This document shows positions 1 to 26,440 of a DNA stretch of 64,000 nt, piece after piece. Below the pieces are notes generated by a model. The model saw only the letters and a list, made by a program, of their open reading frames with translations, was not told the origin of the DNA and made no database searches. The stretch's first letter is position 1. Every line of letters begins with the position of its first letter. A program made the position numbers and the translations under genes. This DNA is from Anoplopoma fimbria (taxonomy: Eukaryota; Chordata; Actinopteri; Perciformes; Anoplopomatidae), in the NCBI RefSeq assembly GCF_027596085.1, contig NC_072452.1, forward strand, positions 10,409,077 through 10,473,076, given 5' to 3'.

Positions 1-390
1 GCGTGCACACACACACACACCTGAAGCTGGAGTCGGAAGAATAACTCAACTCAAATACATGAATGTATAATTGATAATGATATATTGCACTGTTAAAACA
101 TTGACTCAGTAAGCAGGAAATATCATTGGGCCCAACTTTGCCTGGGACATTATCTCTGCAAAAGATTCTCTGAGATGCGCTCAACGTGTTTTTTCTGTGT
201 TGATGTTTTCCTGTGAAGCCGTGTGTAGACAGTGCATGTTTGAGCGCTCTAATAGATGGTTTGCTTTTATAACGTCTGACAGACTAAGACTGACAGCTTT
301 TTCTGTGACCATGGAAACGGGAAATTAGTGCGTTCACAGGCTACGGTAATCTGCAGGCTTAGACACTCGCTTCCTGAAGAGCGTAACTGA

Positions 391-523
391 GGAGAGGAGA
401 GAGAGAGAGGAGGAGGAGAGGAGAGGAAAGGAGAGGAGAGGAGATGAGAGGAGAGGAGATGAGAGGAGAGGAGAGGAGAGGAGAGGAGAGGAGAGGGAGG
501 AGAGAGGAGAGGAGAGGAGAGAT
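391..523. repeat. Purine-rich GAGAG/GGAGA low-complexity tract
   Basis: Near-pure A/G strand of (GGAGA)n and (GAGAG)n units on the plus strand. The long polypurine run could form triplex DNA. Open frames across it are chance products of the repeat. Confidence 0.9.
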
Positions 524-1934
524 GGAGAAAAAACTCAAAAATGAGAGAAAATGCTTCACATGTTGACATTTTTGTGTGCATTTCCCATTTCCTTCAGAAA
601 CAAGTTTGAGCTTAACCCTCAATGCAATAGTTCAAATCACAGCTACATTTCTTCCTCCACTCTTCCTCTTCTGCACTGAAGTCTACCAGAGGTCTGGTTG
701 GCTCGACAAGAGAGATGTCTCCTCCAGATGTGGTATCTGCAGATTAGTAGTGTGCGGTTAGGCTCCCTCGATGCTTGGGAAGCTGTGTGCAGTAATTGAA
801 GACGGCTCCCCTTGGGGCTCTGCACTAATCGCTAATAAAGTCCACCTCCTCCCCACGACTGCTGCCACCTCCAGACACAGTGTGTTTGACCCCTGCCTGC
901 CTTCTCAGTTTGTTCCCATAATGAAGGTCAGGATTACTATATACACTGAATCACACACACACTTAGACAACAAGAGGCCTCACTAAAACAAATGCAAATA
1001 CACAGTGCCACAGTACATACTGTGCACTGTATTTACAGTACATGGAATCATCATGCATTAAACATTTGTTCAGACACAGACATGCTGTTTGTGCATGCAT
1101 CACTGCACACAGATGTGCTTGCACTCATAAGGTCAGCCACACATTTCCCCTCACAGCGTTTCTGCGACCCCCTCCAGGTTTTTTTTTCCTCCACAGTTTT
1201 AATTTCACAGCTGAGAGAGGAGACAACACTGTCTATTTGGCACAAAGCACATTGGTAAATGAACAAGATTTGTACTGAATAAAACATCTAGTGAGAATCC
1301 CTAATGCCCACAGTACTGAGTTGAATATAAGCTTTAGAAGTAAAAAGAGGATCAAGAAAAGAAAATCTATTTGGACTGTTACGTTGGTTTCATATCCTTA
1401 AGAACATCAGCACTGTGCCCTCTGCTCCCATGTGTTGCAAAGGTATTATCGATGTATTTTTTATTTTATTTTAGAAAATATTATTGATTTTATTGTATTA
1501 TTTGGCAGTTTTGAGACAGCAGTGAGATAACAGGAAATGAGGAGAGACTAAGGAGGGATATCGTGCCACAAAGGCCAACTCGAACTCGTTACCATGGCAT
1601 TGACAGCCTATAAAACCCCAAGACCACAAGGACAAAGTGGTTTTATTTATATTTTATATTATTTATAATGTATAACATATCATTTTGACAATATAACACC
1701 ACACATAAGAGCACATTAGAACTACAAAATATAACAACAACTCCCCCACCCTAATAGTTACACTGCATAGCCATGCTAGAGGCTCTGTGAGACTGTGACT
1801 TTCTAATTTACGCTAAAGTCACAGTCCTAACATTACAGTGTTGATGCAATGATGTTGAGCAGGTATAATGTTTACTTTCAACATATAAGTTATGTGTTAG
1901 CATGATAACATTTGCCAATTAGAAACACAAAGAG

Positions 1935-2140
1935 ATATTATAGTCTGGACCAGAGCTGTGAACCACAGAGAGACTTGGACTTGAGTCGGACTGGAGTTGT
2001 GAAAATGAGGACTAGCATTTCAACTTGGACTTGAGTGCTATGAGACTTGACCTGCTAGACAATCTGCTGCCTGAAGACTTAACTTGACTTGAGACTTGAT
2101 GGTAAAACAAAAGAAGACTTGACTTGGTGTCCCATGAGTA
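1935..2140. repeat. Interspersed repeat rich in 'gacttgagact' units
   Basis: Repeated ACTTGA/GACTTG words (for example 1,970-2,110) give a quasi-tandem block starting with a CCAGAGCTGTGAA-like edge. Similar blocks are common in fish DNA transposons; I cannot name the family. Confidence 0.45.
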
Positions 2141-2991
2141 TTGAAAAATGCACAACTGTAATATTGCATAACATAACCAGGATGTGTGCAAAGTCACCTT
2201 AACCCCATGCGTACTTTCAGATGCAGGTGCTGTCACCAGAATAAATCTAGATTCAGATGAAATAATTTTTTTTATTAGAAAATCAACTGACAGACATTGC
2301 CATCCCTAGAACCAAGCTGGTTGCATGGCTAAAGAAAAAAAGTGTCCTCTGCCCTATTAGTCCCATCCTACATTATGTATCATATAGTGACTAGTACTTG
2401 GTTATCCCCTTGAAAGGAGCTCTGAAACGTGGACACCGGGATTTCAAGGTGAATAATTTAGAGAAAGCGACCAGACTTTCAAAAACAACCTTTTCTTCCC
2501 ATGTGAAATAGCTTGTATTCTCCCAGTCCCTCCTCGGATACCAGGATTAATAATGGGCAGGGCACCTTTGAACCTATTGTGTAAAATGAACTTCTACTAC
2601 TCCTCTGGTGTGAATAGGGTAGATGTAGTTCCCTGGAGGGCAAGCCTTAAAGGAGAAGCCAGGATCTTGTTTAATTTTCACCTCATGTATCCCACAGGAT
2701 TCCCTGGTAACAGAATCGTGAAATTAGTTTGCTCTCTCAGTCTTACTCTCTATATGATTGTACACTTGTAGACCTGTTTTAAAGTGCAGATGTAAGTAAT
2801 TGCACAGTGTTTTTTTTTTCCATGAGTATGTTTCAATCAACCTGCTGGGCCCTATCACGTCCTGGTCTCCATCAGACTTCCCGTCACTGACAGAGATGAC
2901 TGTAATTATATGCTCAGCGTTGCTTCTCTCCAATACCAAAATAGATTTATGATTCAACAGCCCACGCAGTGTCCACACATACACTCACTCA

Positions 2992-8980
<5,989 letters not shown>

Positions 8981-8984
8981 TTCT

Positions 8985-9590
8985 TGTGCTTTCGATCTTA
9001 TCACATGATCTTCCTCAGCAGATGGCATTTGTGAAGTTGTCTGCTGCCTCGGGGCGATTGGTTGCCCCGTCGCTCAGAGGTCCCTGTGGCCGATCGACCC
9101 GGTCACAGCTTTTTTCTGCCCTGGCCCCTCAGTGGTGGAATGAACTCCCCACTGACGTCAGGACAGCAGAGTCGCTGCCCATCTTTCGGCGCAGGCTGAA
9201 AACTCACCTCTTCAAGAAATACTACCCTGAGCCTTCCTCGTAGCACTTATTGCATTCATATTAGTCTGTTGCACTTATTGTATTCGTATCAGTTCGCTGC
9301 ACTTATTGTATTCGTATTCGTTTACTGCACTTATCCTATTCGTAGTAGTTTGTAGCACTTATTATATTCGTATTAGTTTGTTGCAATTATTGTTTTCGTA
9401 GTATTTTGCCTCTGCACTATACTTTTGCTCTGGTTTCTGCTTTAAGATGATTGTTTAAGAAAGGAGATGCACTTATGACTTCTGGTGACTAGTAGTTCTC
9501 TTGAATACCTATGTTGAATACACTTCCTGTAAGTCGCTTTGGATAAAAGCGTCTGCTAAATGCCTGTAATGTAATGTAATGTAATGTTAA
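8985..9590 (+). mobile_element. 3' end of an L2-clade LINE
   Basis: A 5'-truncated non-LTR retrotransposon. The end of its second ORF is readable (SALAPQWWNELPTDVRTAES, FRRRLKTHLFKKYY) up to a TAG at 9,241. A short tandem array of about 30-bp units (9,243-9,400, GCACTTATTGTATTCGTA) follows. The tail AAGTCGCTTTGGATAAAAGC and GTCTGCTAAATG ends in (TAATG)n at 9,567-9,590. This tail is shared by many fish LINEs and SINEs. Related copies lie at 48,164-48,450, 48,463-48,590 and 61,206-61,600. Confidence 0.85.
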
Positions 9591-9599
9591 CATGGATGA

Positions 9600-12083
9600 A
9601 AATCCTTAAAGTACTTAAACATCTACAATCCATATCAACCGGGGATCATTTTGCTGATAATCTGTACTTATTCTTCAGTAGATTTTGAAGACAGCACATC
9701 GTCATATCGTTACTTTTACTTTTGCTTGTTTCATCACTGGTACTCAAATGCATGACTCAGTTAAGTGAAAGACTCTTAATTGAAAAAAATACAGGGTTAT
9801 AAAATCCCGCCAGGCAACGAATGTATAAATGGGCTGGACAGAGGCTTAATCCAAATGAAACTGGCTGGGTCAAGAAACAAGATCAGGATAGAAAAACACA
9901 AACCAAGAATGCTGGAAAGCTATGACACAAGTCTCAAAGACAATCTGGCAGAGAACAAAAGAAGTGACCCGATCTATATGCACTAGGGAGCTAATGAGGG
10001 AATGAGAACCAGGTGAGTGTGGTGAATCAGGTCAGGTGATTATATTGGCAGAAGATGGAGTGGCTGGCTCTGAGACGACAGCTGAGTAACAACAAGGATA
10101 AACAAATGACAACACAATGAATAGAAGCTCAAATCATGACAAATACCAATTTTGTCATTAAATTTCATCCTTGATTTGATGTTGCTGCACCACTAATCAG
10201 AGTGTTCAGATCTTTTTCTTCTTCCAGAAACTGAAGATACATTCTTCTCATGTAGATGCACTTAATCATAACGACTCTATTTTCAGTTTAACGGCAGCCG
10301 AGAGTCTCATTTTATGTCCAGAACAGAAGAGTAAAAGCTGTTTTGGCACTAAAAATCCCTCGTTTATAACAAACCAGCTCTTCTATTAATTTCCCTGCAC
10401 ACGTGATACTGTGAGACTACGATAGTGAGACATATAACCTGTGGGCATCTTAAGTGCCTCTTATCAGCAGCATCTGCCTCATAAAGAAACAAATTGGTCT
10501 GCTGATGCACGCACAGCTGATCCCTCCCCCTTGGGGCTTAAACTAAAGGAAAATGTTGCTATTGTGAGCCATGGATTTAGTCTGGGTAGTGTTTATCTGC
10601 CAATCTGTATGGATTACCGAATAGCACAGAGGATATTGTTCAGATATGGTTCCCTGTTGTGTACAACAGAGCTCAGAATAAGATGCGTCTGTCTGCATGC
10701 TCAGCCCATGTCAGCACACAGAGGAGGACATGAATCCAGATGTAGCCTAATCCACCCATACATGAAGCAGCAGGGAGACAGTTTCATCATGGAGTCATTG
10801 CTGTCTGAGGGCATGCAAGTTATCAAATGTAAAAGAAATGCGTAAGTAGGGGCATGATTGTGAGATTTGCAACATTTGGTCGTTTTTTTATTTGAATTAT
10901 AAGTGAATATTTACCAATCTCTGTGATCTAGTGTTATAGGAGAGATGCACTTCTTCAAAAAAAATGGGACAGGAATAATAGACTTATTATATGAAAAAAA
11001 ATGTACCTGTCTTTTAAATAATAATGTAATCGTTTTTCTTAGGGGAATATAATCATATGATTGGATGCAGTATGTGTCTAATATTGACCCGTTGTTACTG
11101 CTTACAGTATCAATACATAGTTTATATTGTAGTAATTAGTGTCAGATTTAAGACTCAGCATCACACATATAATGACTGCGTTTTTCACAGCTGTTGTTCA
11201 TATATCGGTTGCTAACAGACTTGTAAGGATCATAATACATTTTTTTTCCAGTTATAAAATGATCAAACATGTTTCATATAATCACATAATGAAGGTCTGA
11301 GGCTCATTGGCAAGAAAATGTAATCCTAAACCCAGTCTCCACAGTCTTCTGCAGAGCAGTGCAGACTCTCCACTGATCTGAAGCACACTCAGTGCCATAG
11401 AGTGTCAAAGCGTTATATAATATTTTTCAATTTCTTTTTCTCCCAATCACTGGTTCATGAATAACCCAGATAATGTTGTGACACCAGAAGAGGAAGTGTC
11501 TCGTTCCCTTCCCTTCTATCCTGTTCCCAAAGCAAACAGCACCGCATTCTGCGCACCCCCCCCCCCCTGTTATTTCCCCCAGAACGTATCCAGCCTGTCA
11601 GACGTGGAAGCACACAGATTTCTTCCTGTTTGGACTTTTTCTGTCTCCACTCTTTCCTGTTGAGCACTGCTCAATGCCTGTGTGTTTTACTAAAACGTCA
11701 CAATGTGAGATGTTACATTTCCAGGATTTGGCAAGTGTTGCCTGGAGACAGAAACAGGTGGGATTGCCATTGATTTTTTTTATCCATGAGCTGGCGCATG
11801 TGCATAAGAAGATTAAGGAAGAGAGCGATTCAGCAGAATGGCCAGATGTGTTCATTGCAGCTCATTGGAGCGGAAGCTCTCGTCCTGGAGTTCATCAGTT
11901 TCTCTGAGGCTGCTGCTCTGACCTCCAACCCCCCTAACCTGCCAGAGGCCATGCTCTTTAATTCTCTCCATCTCATGAAAACTTCTGTTGCTTTTCGAAT
12001 TTAAGACCAATTTTTCTCTGCAGTGGCCAAATGCAGCCACTGATAAAATTGGTGTTCTCAAATTTCCTCGTATTCTCACTTTT
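9600..12083. other. Gene-free stretch
   Basis: No coding exon or known repeat that I can support. Short open frames in both strands, such as the one at 10,441-10,845, have no recognisable domain or splice context. Confidence 0.5.
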
Positions 12084-12095
12084 ATGATTAGAATG

Positions 12096-12460
12096 AGGCT
12101 GCACGGTGGTGTAGTGGTTAGCACTGTCGCCTCACAGCAAGAGGGGCCAGGGTTCAATTCCCGGGCCAGACAACCTTCTGTGTGGAGTTTGCATGTTCTC
12201 CCTGTGTCAGCGTGGGTTCTCTCCGGGTTCTCCGGCTTCCTCCCACAGTCCAAAGACATGCAGGTTAGGTTAATTGATGACTCTGAAATTGCCCGTAGGT
12301 GTGAATGTGAGCGTGAGTGGTTGTCTGTCTATATATGTCTGCCCTGTGATAGGCTGGCGACCTGTCCAGGGTGAACCCTGCCTTCGCCCATTGACAGCTG
12401 GGATCGGCTCCAGCACCCCCGCGACCCTTAACTGGATAAGCGGTTACGGAAGATGGATGG
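12096..12460 (+). mobile_element. tRNA-derived SINE with perfect target-site duplication
   Basis: A tRNA-like head with A-box (TGGTGTAGTGGTTAGCAC) and B-box (GGGTTCAATTCC) promoter words is followed by a conserved body (GCATGTTCTCCCTGTGTCAG, CTCCGGCTTCCTCCCACAG) and the tail GATGGATGG. The 12-bp sequence ATGATTAGAATG flanks it at 12,084-12,095 and 12,461-12,472, a direct sign of retrotransposition. Confidence 0.9.
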
Positions 12461-12472
12461 ATGATTAGAATG

Positions 12473-14029
12473 GGATTTAGATGACATTTGTTTGCAAGAC
12501 ACTGGAAATAGGGTGCTAAAATATGTTAGCTGACACTTTCTAGGATTGTTAATTTTATTGTTGGAAAGCCGCTTCACCAAGATGCTTTACTACTTTTGGC
12601 AGCTTGTGTTTGTGGGTATGTGGATTTGCTGGTGTGAGACAGAAAACTTGCGAATGTCTCCATTCACGCTGCCTATGTGCGAATTCCTTGCTGAAATAGT
12701 ATTGTTTAAATGCCTCCTTTTAAAAGAGTATCTCTCAGCAAACCATTCACCAGGATACAGAGAGCTAGTTAGCAGGTAACGTAGTAGCAACAGCAACGTG
12801 ACAGTGTGTGTCTGTGTGTGTACAGTATAGATCCAGCATTGCTGGCAGTGCAGTGTAGGGATGAATCACTGTAATTTGCACAGCCTGCAGAGGAGGCGAT
12901 ACCACGGACTATTAAAGACAGTAGCCCTGCATTGATTACCATAGCAGGTAATTGCTTGGCGAAGATAGAAATCAGTGCTAATCCTAGGATGTTGTCAGGG
13001 TTTTTCGAAACAAGAACAACTTTTGATGTTCCCAGCGGGTACGTAAAAGCATGGCCATGCCAACAGAGATAAGCTGAAGTGGCCAGAATCAATTCCTGCA
13101 GTGGGTTAATTGCTTTTCCGTGCATGTCTAGCACATTTTAAGAGTGAGTGGGGATTGTTTTTATATTGATTCACTGCACAGGGAAGATTTTAATTTCCCT
13201 AAACCTCTCTGGCAGTGCCAACAGTCTGAGGTTAGAAAATCCAATTATCTGGGCTCGCCCCAAAAACTCAACGGAAACCACAGGAGAACCATGATATTGA
13301 AATGACTGACATGATTCAATGGGCCTTTTGAAATGTCCAATGACTCCAGATAAGGATCAACAGATCAAGGTTGCGTTCACTGAGATAATGAACGGGTTCA
13401 GGAAGGCTTGTGTCCTCTGTAGAAGACCTTGTCCTGGGAAAAATGTGGCGCGAAAAGCCTGTGACTCTCTGTGACTCACTGCACAGGCGTTGAGCAGAGA
13501 CTTGTTGCAGAAGCATTGCATGTACCCAACCAGTATGTCATTTTAAGCATTTTTGAGCTATGATGACACTGGAAGGACAAAATGAAAAACAATTAATAAT
13601 GCAAGCATAATAAAATCGCTCTGTTTTTGAGTGTAGTGTTGATGGACACTGTTTTCCTGCAATGCAAAGAACACAGATTCTGTAGGAAGAGAAATGAAAT
13701 TGGACAGGACTCAGGCAACGCTCAATATCTTGTTTGTGGCGCATCTGCATAAGAAATACTGACTGTGCAAGTATTTTCCCTACTCAGCATCAAATTAATC
13801 AAATGTTTTAAAAAACACTTTTTCTCGAAAAGTCTTTAGTTTGAAATTATAATGTTCTAGCATCACAGTTTGACTGATGTTTGTTGGGGCATAGCTGTCA
13901 AGAGTAGTACAACAAGTATACATTATGTATTATAGTATGTAACTGTGAAGGACTGATGAAGTAGGGAGATATTATCCATCTATATATATTATCCATGTAA
14001 TATATATGGATAGATAATCCATATATATA
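12473..14029. other. Gene-free stretch
   Basis: No supported gene. An AT-rich TATATA tract (13,979-14,028) precedes the next MITE. Confidence 0.5.
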
Positions 14030-14232
14030 CAGCGGGTAAAATAAGTATTGAACACGTCACCACTTTTCTCAGTAAATATTACACATAACTTAATTTCTGA
14101 ACTTATATGTTTGGTTTTCTTTGTATGTATGGATTACTTGGGTTGTTGGCGACATCTGTCATGTCAATAGCACCTTTAGAAATATGTTTACTGAGAAAAA
14201 TGGTGACATGTTCAATACTTATTTTACCCGCT
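14030..14232. mobile_element. Tc1/mariner-like MITE (type 'agcgggtaaaataagtattg')
   Basis: Inverted ends CAGCGGGTAAAATAAGTATT at the left and its reverse complement at 14,213-14,232 enclose about 200 bp. The left end is preceded by TA, as expected for Tc1/mariner insertion. There is no transposase frame. Confidence 0.85.
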
Positions 14233-15160
14233 TGTTTGACCATGATGTGGAGTGAACCCTCAAATTTTGTGTTCATTATCTCGAGTAAACTGGGATGGAA
14301 TGCGGCAGCTTAAAAGCTGAATCTCAAATGCATTCCTATTTAGAGGTTTACAACAATACAATAGCTCTAAATGGAGTCCTGAGAATGTGTGGGGGGTAAC
14401 AGGCAGAAATGAGCATTTTGCTCTTTCAGCTCTCCATTAATCCATTAATTCTGCCTTCCATTAATTGGTTGCATTCAGCAAGAGAGTTTCAGTGTGACAG
14501 ACTGATTAAATCTCAATAACTCCAATGTGTTCTGTTAGTGGTGTTTTTTAATTGAATTCTGTCTGTACATTGTAATAGCCGTGGCTGCAGGGGAGAGCAC
14601 TCTCTCTCTGCTCACCTTGATGTGTTGGAGACAGAGACACACAGCCACAGGCCATAATAGAGACTTCACAAAACTCTGGGAGAAGAATACGGCAGTGTGA
14701 TGATCACTGCAAAGCCGTCAGAGGGCCTATACATAATGGATGACACAAGAGCAGTCCGCTCTGAAGTGCATTGTTCTTCCCTCCCAATTAATTTAGAGGT
14801 AATTATTCCTTAGGCACCTTAATAAGATGAGAGGCCCCCAAAGAGAGGCTGCTGCTACTGCTGGATTTAGAAGAGACATTCACAAGCAAAGCTGTGATCA
14901 CATGCCAGTCACTGTGTAATAATGTCACTTTGCAACACTGTCAATCTTACTTTTTTTTCCTACACTGTTACCATGAACATAAATATGCTTGGTTAGTGAA
15001 CGAGCATCTTGGGCCCCATGTTCTTATCACAGGTTTTCTGTTAAATTTTGAAGTAATAAGCATAATCCGAGATAACCCTAATAACACCACTATGACATCA
15101 GCAAACAGTTGTTTGTTTACAGCCTGCAGGGGAACTGCAGTGTGGTAGTTATTTACATTG
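14233..15160. other. Gene-free stretch, AT-rich single-copy sequence
   Basis: No gene seen. The part from about 14,440 to 14,880 has several ATTAATT/TAATTA words and looks unlike the repeats around it. Confidence 0.4.
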
Positions 15161-15652
15161 TATTGTACGGCACAACTCAACTCGCCTCGCTTGGAACATT
15201 TCATTTATTTGTTTTCCATTGGCAAACATTGTGAATAGCACCTGGTACCTGGTACTTTTTTTGGTACCCCCTCGGTCAGGTTTCCAAGCGAGCTGAGGCC
15301 ATACTAGAGGGTGGAGTTAAAACACTGCAGAACACCTATTCGTCAGAGAAACGTCACTTGTGCTTCACAGGACGATAGTGGCATTTTTAAACAGCCAAGA
15401 TTTTAATAACAACTGCAAGGTATTGAATGAAGCACTGGTGTTACTCTGTTTGATTGTGGATGAAAGGAATCAGAGAACAAACTGTGCTTGTGTGTTTGTG
15501 TCCCGTTAAATATGTTTAACTTGGCGTTGCTATGACCATCTGCTAATTATTCCACCAATTGTGATTTACTACCATTTGCAGCAGAAAATTAAATCAAGAA
15601 AAATACCTGGCACCAAAAACGAGTCGAGCCATGCCAGGCAGTGGAAATTCAG
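15160..15652. mobile_element. Non-autonomous DNA transposon, hAT-like in appearance
   Basis: The right end CCTGGCACCAAAAACGAGTC, then GAGCCATGCCAGGCAG, is partly complementary to the left end (GTACGGCACAACTCAACTCG). An internal GGTACTTTTTTTGGTACC block precedes CAAGCGAGCTGAGGCC. I know this pattern from fish genomes but cannot give the family name or exact ends. Confidence 0.55.
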
Positions 15653-15704
15653 CATATGAGTGACCACTTTCACAAAATAAGTAATTTGATCCTTTGTTGA
15701 TATA

Positions 15705-15937
15705 CAGTACCAGTCAAAAGTTCGGACACACCTTCTCATTCAATGGTTTTTCTTTATTTTTATTTTTATTTTTTTCTACATTGTAGATTAATATTGAAGA
15801 CATCCAAACTATGAAGGAACACATATGGAATTATGTGGTAAACAAACAAATGCTCAACAAACCAGAATATGTTTTATATTTTACATTCTTCAAAGTAGTT
15901 GAATGAGAAGGTGTGTCCAAACTTTTGACTGGTACTG
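15705..15937. mobile_element. Tc1-like MITE (type 'cagtaccagtcaaaag'), copy 1
   Basis: A 233-bp element with about 39-bp inverted ends (CAGTACCAGTCAAAAGTTCG and its complement), bounded by TA at 15,703-15,704 and 15,938-15,939. The interior is a deleted transposon remnant without transposase. Copy 2 lies at 61,308-61,522. Confidence 0.92.
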
Positions 15938-16259
15938 TACATATATAAATCCTAGCCCCTTTAACATTTCAACAAAGCACTAGGTAAAGTCTATTTTGTG
16001 AGGTGTGGTTTTAGTTTTTCCAGGACATGTTTTGAGGTGTGAACTTGAGGGGGACGACTGGCAGTTTGTCGGAGAGTGAGCAGCATCCCTAATGCATCAA
16101 GCCTGTTTGGATGCAAAGAAGAGGGAAGTCAATGATGTTCCTGGTTTATTCAGGAACAGCGGGGGGACCTGAGCGGGTGCTGTTGTTGCTGCAGTTCGTT
16201 TGTTTGTTTGTTGCTCAGGAGTTTGTGGAGTCTCTAGAGAAACTTGCAGACAAGACACC

Positions 16260-24217
<7,958 letters not shown>

Positions 24218-24264
24218 TTACAAATTTAAGTGTGTACAATTAGCATTTTATTCAAAGTAGCAAT

Positions 24265-24600
24265 AACTTAAAGGAACAGTTTGTCATTTTGGGGAATATT
24301 CTTATCATTTTCTTTGAGAAAATTATATTTAAAGAGGAAGATCAATATCACTCAAATGTGCGACAGCAAATATGAATCTAGAGCCAGCCGTTGATTAGCT
24401 TAGCTTACAGTCTGGAAGGAGGGTAAAACAACAAGCCTGTCCAAAGTTAACACTGAAACAATTTCTTTACTACCCAACATCAGGTTGCAGTAACTTCCTG
24501 CTATTTTGTCATTACTGCACAGAAATGCTGGGCAGACGGTTCAACTGTTCCATCCGTTACTCCCTTTAAAACCACACGTTTCTTTTTTTTTATTGTGTAC
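24265..24600 (+). repeat. Dispersed repeat, family A
   Basis: Starts near AGGAACAGTTTGTCATTTTG and continues with CTAGAGCCAGCCGTTGATTA and CAGTCTGGAAGGAGGG. It lies just upstream of the proline-rich exon on its intron side. Confidence 0.6.
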
Positions 24601-26249
24601 AGATGAAGATATGTGTTAATTAGTAAACTGGTAGGCATTTTTTTAACTTCAGTCAGGCTAACGGTATTCCTCGGTTTCCAGTATATATGCGAAGCTAATC
24701 TAGCCGGCTACCAGCTATGCTTTTTATTTGCCATACAGACATTAGAGAGTTGTATCAATATACTCATCTTACTTTTGGCATGCTGGCCAATAATCATAAC
24801 ACCAAAATGTTAAATTATTCCTTTAGAAATGGATAACTGAGAGAATGAATAGAACATTCATACTCAGGTGGCTGGTTTGTTTAAATTGAGGTCTTAACAA
24901 AACAGTGGAGCTTGGCATAGAAATTGATTACATTTGGCTTTTTTGTTTGCCTTATCAAAGTGTGTCAGTAGTGTGTGGCTGGCGCGGAAACAAGCACCTC
25001 AGCTTTCAGCTCCGCAGTTTTTGTCTCCAAGAGTACAAAAGTAAACACAAGCTGGCAAAAGAGCATCGAGGAGCATTATGGAAATATAAATTTGCAGAGA
25101 AAAAGGAGCTCAGCAGGAGAGTAAAGGAAATGAGAGATAAGGAGAGTGGAGGACAGTTTCATTTTATTTCAGAATTAACTTTGCTTGTATGTACATTATC
25201 CAAGAAGCAATACTGTGACTGAATGGATGGTGTAAACTCTTCTGACTGAAGCTTGACAGGCCATTTTTCAAGGTATGTTGATTTTTCATCTCATCTCTGT
25301 GTGAGGACAGAGCAGGTTTCTGTGGTGCGACTTCTTAGAATAGTTGGAGAGGCAAATGCACATTCTGCACCTCTTGGTATTTGAAAACCCATCAACCATT
25401 TTAAATTGGCCCCTCTTTCTTTACAAACAGCCAAGGTTTTTCTCTATGTCTATGTGATGGAACACGTCCTCAGATTGGCTGAGCAGCTCCTGAAAAACGT
25501 ATCCCATGTCCACACTGAAGTGGATACTTTTCAATATACTTCTTTTGTCTCTTTTTTGACCACGGAGAAAACACCACAATTAGAATTTGCCCCTTTTGTG
25601 TTGTAGGGTGGATTTTGAAAACACATTAAATTCCTAAATCTGAGTATCACATACATGATTGTTATTCATTTTCATTCTCTCATGTCATGTGATCCATTTA
25701 GGAAAATGCTGACTTCATGCCGGCTTTGTAAACAATTAACAGCATTTCAAGAAAAGCCTCTGGTGGAAACAGTGCAAAGCTTTAAAGCTGCAAATGCCAA
25801 ACAGAAGAGATCTGTGCACTGTTTTTGTCGCTGTGGTATTTCATTCTGGGCGCTGAACTTTCAGAAAACAATCAGAAAAAGCGCTGTGGATAGAAAACAC
25901 TCATGTGGATACATTCAAAAATGTATCCACATGAGTTTGGTCTTACAAGTTACATGACAGTCCTTTGTGTGCAGGCTACTGCTCATGCACAGCATCATCT
26001 AACAGTCCCACATGCTCACTCTTACTGGGAAGCAGCCTCATGCAGTTCATGCAGCCACAAAATATGGAAATACACATATGCAGGCACAATATGCCACACA
26101 CATGTGTACAGACATACGAAGACGCACAAGGCGCTCTTTTGCTCATCGTCACGGTAACCCTTCTTATGTAACTGGAAAAGCAGCTTGTGTCAAACGGAGG
26201 CGGCACAGAATATTCTCCCACTGCCTTGGCTTTTTGAATACCTGAATAC

Positions 26250-26440
26250 AAGTGTGCGTGTGTGTGTTTGTGTGTGTGTGTGTGTGTGTGTTCATAAAAA
26301 AGAAGGGCACAAGCCTTTGTGTGAGAGCGATTGAGTGTCGTCTTGTGTGTTTGTGCATGCATGCGTAAGGACGTGTGTGCGTACTGTAAGTGTAGGTGTG
26401 GGTGTTTGCATGTGTGTGTGTGTGTGTGTATGTGTGTTGT
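26250..26440. repeat. Imperfect GT-rich low-complexity region
   Basis: GTGTGT runs at 26,258-26,291 and 26,409-26,437 with degenerate GTGT words between them. Confidence 0.85.

Larger units (their letters stand above)
1..2990. other. Gene-free stretch
   Basis: Apart from the purine tract and the ACTTGA-rich repeat I see no spliceable coding sequence. A short CA tract begins the window. The small open frames here lack coding character. Confidence 0.6.

Noticed and set aside
8986..9243. Possible host gene encoding an 85-residue protein
   Set aside because: The peptide is the end of an L2-type retrotransposon ORF2, followed by the LINE tail.
9243..9400. CRISPR-like array of ~30-bp repeats
   Set aside because: The units are contiguous, degenerate copies within a LINE 3' end, without spacers, in an animal genome.
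11988..12374. 128-residue plus-strand frame
   Set aside because: It runs through the SINE and reflects repeat sequence.
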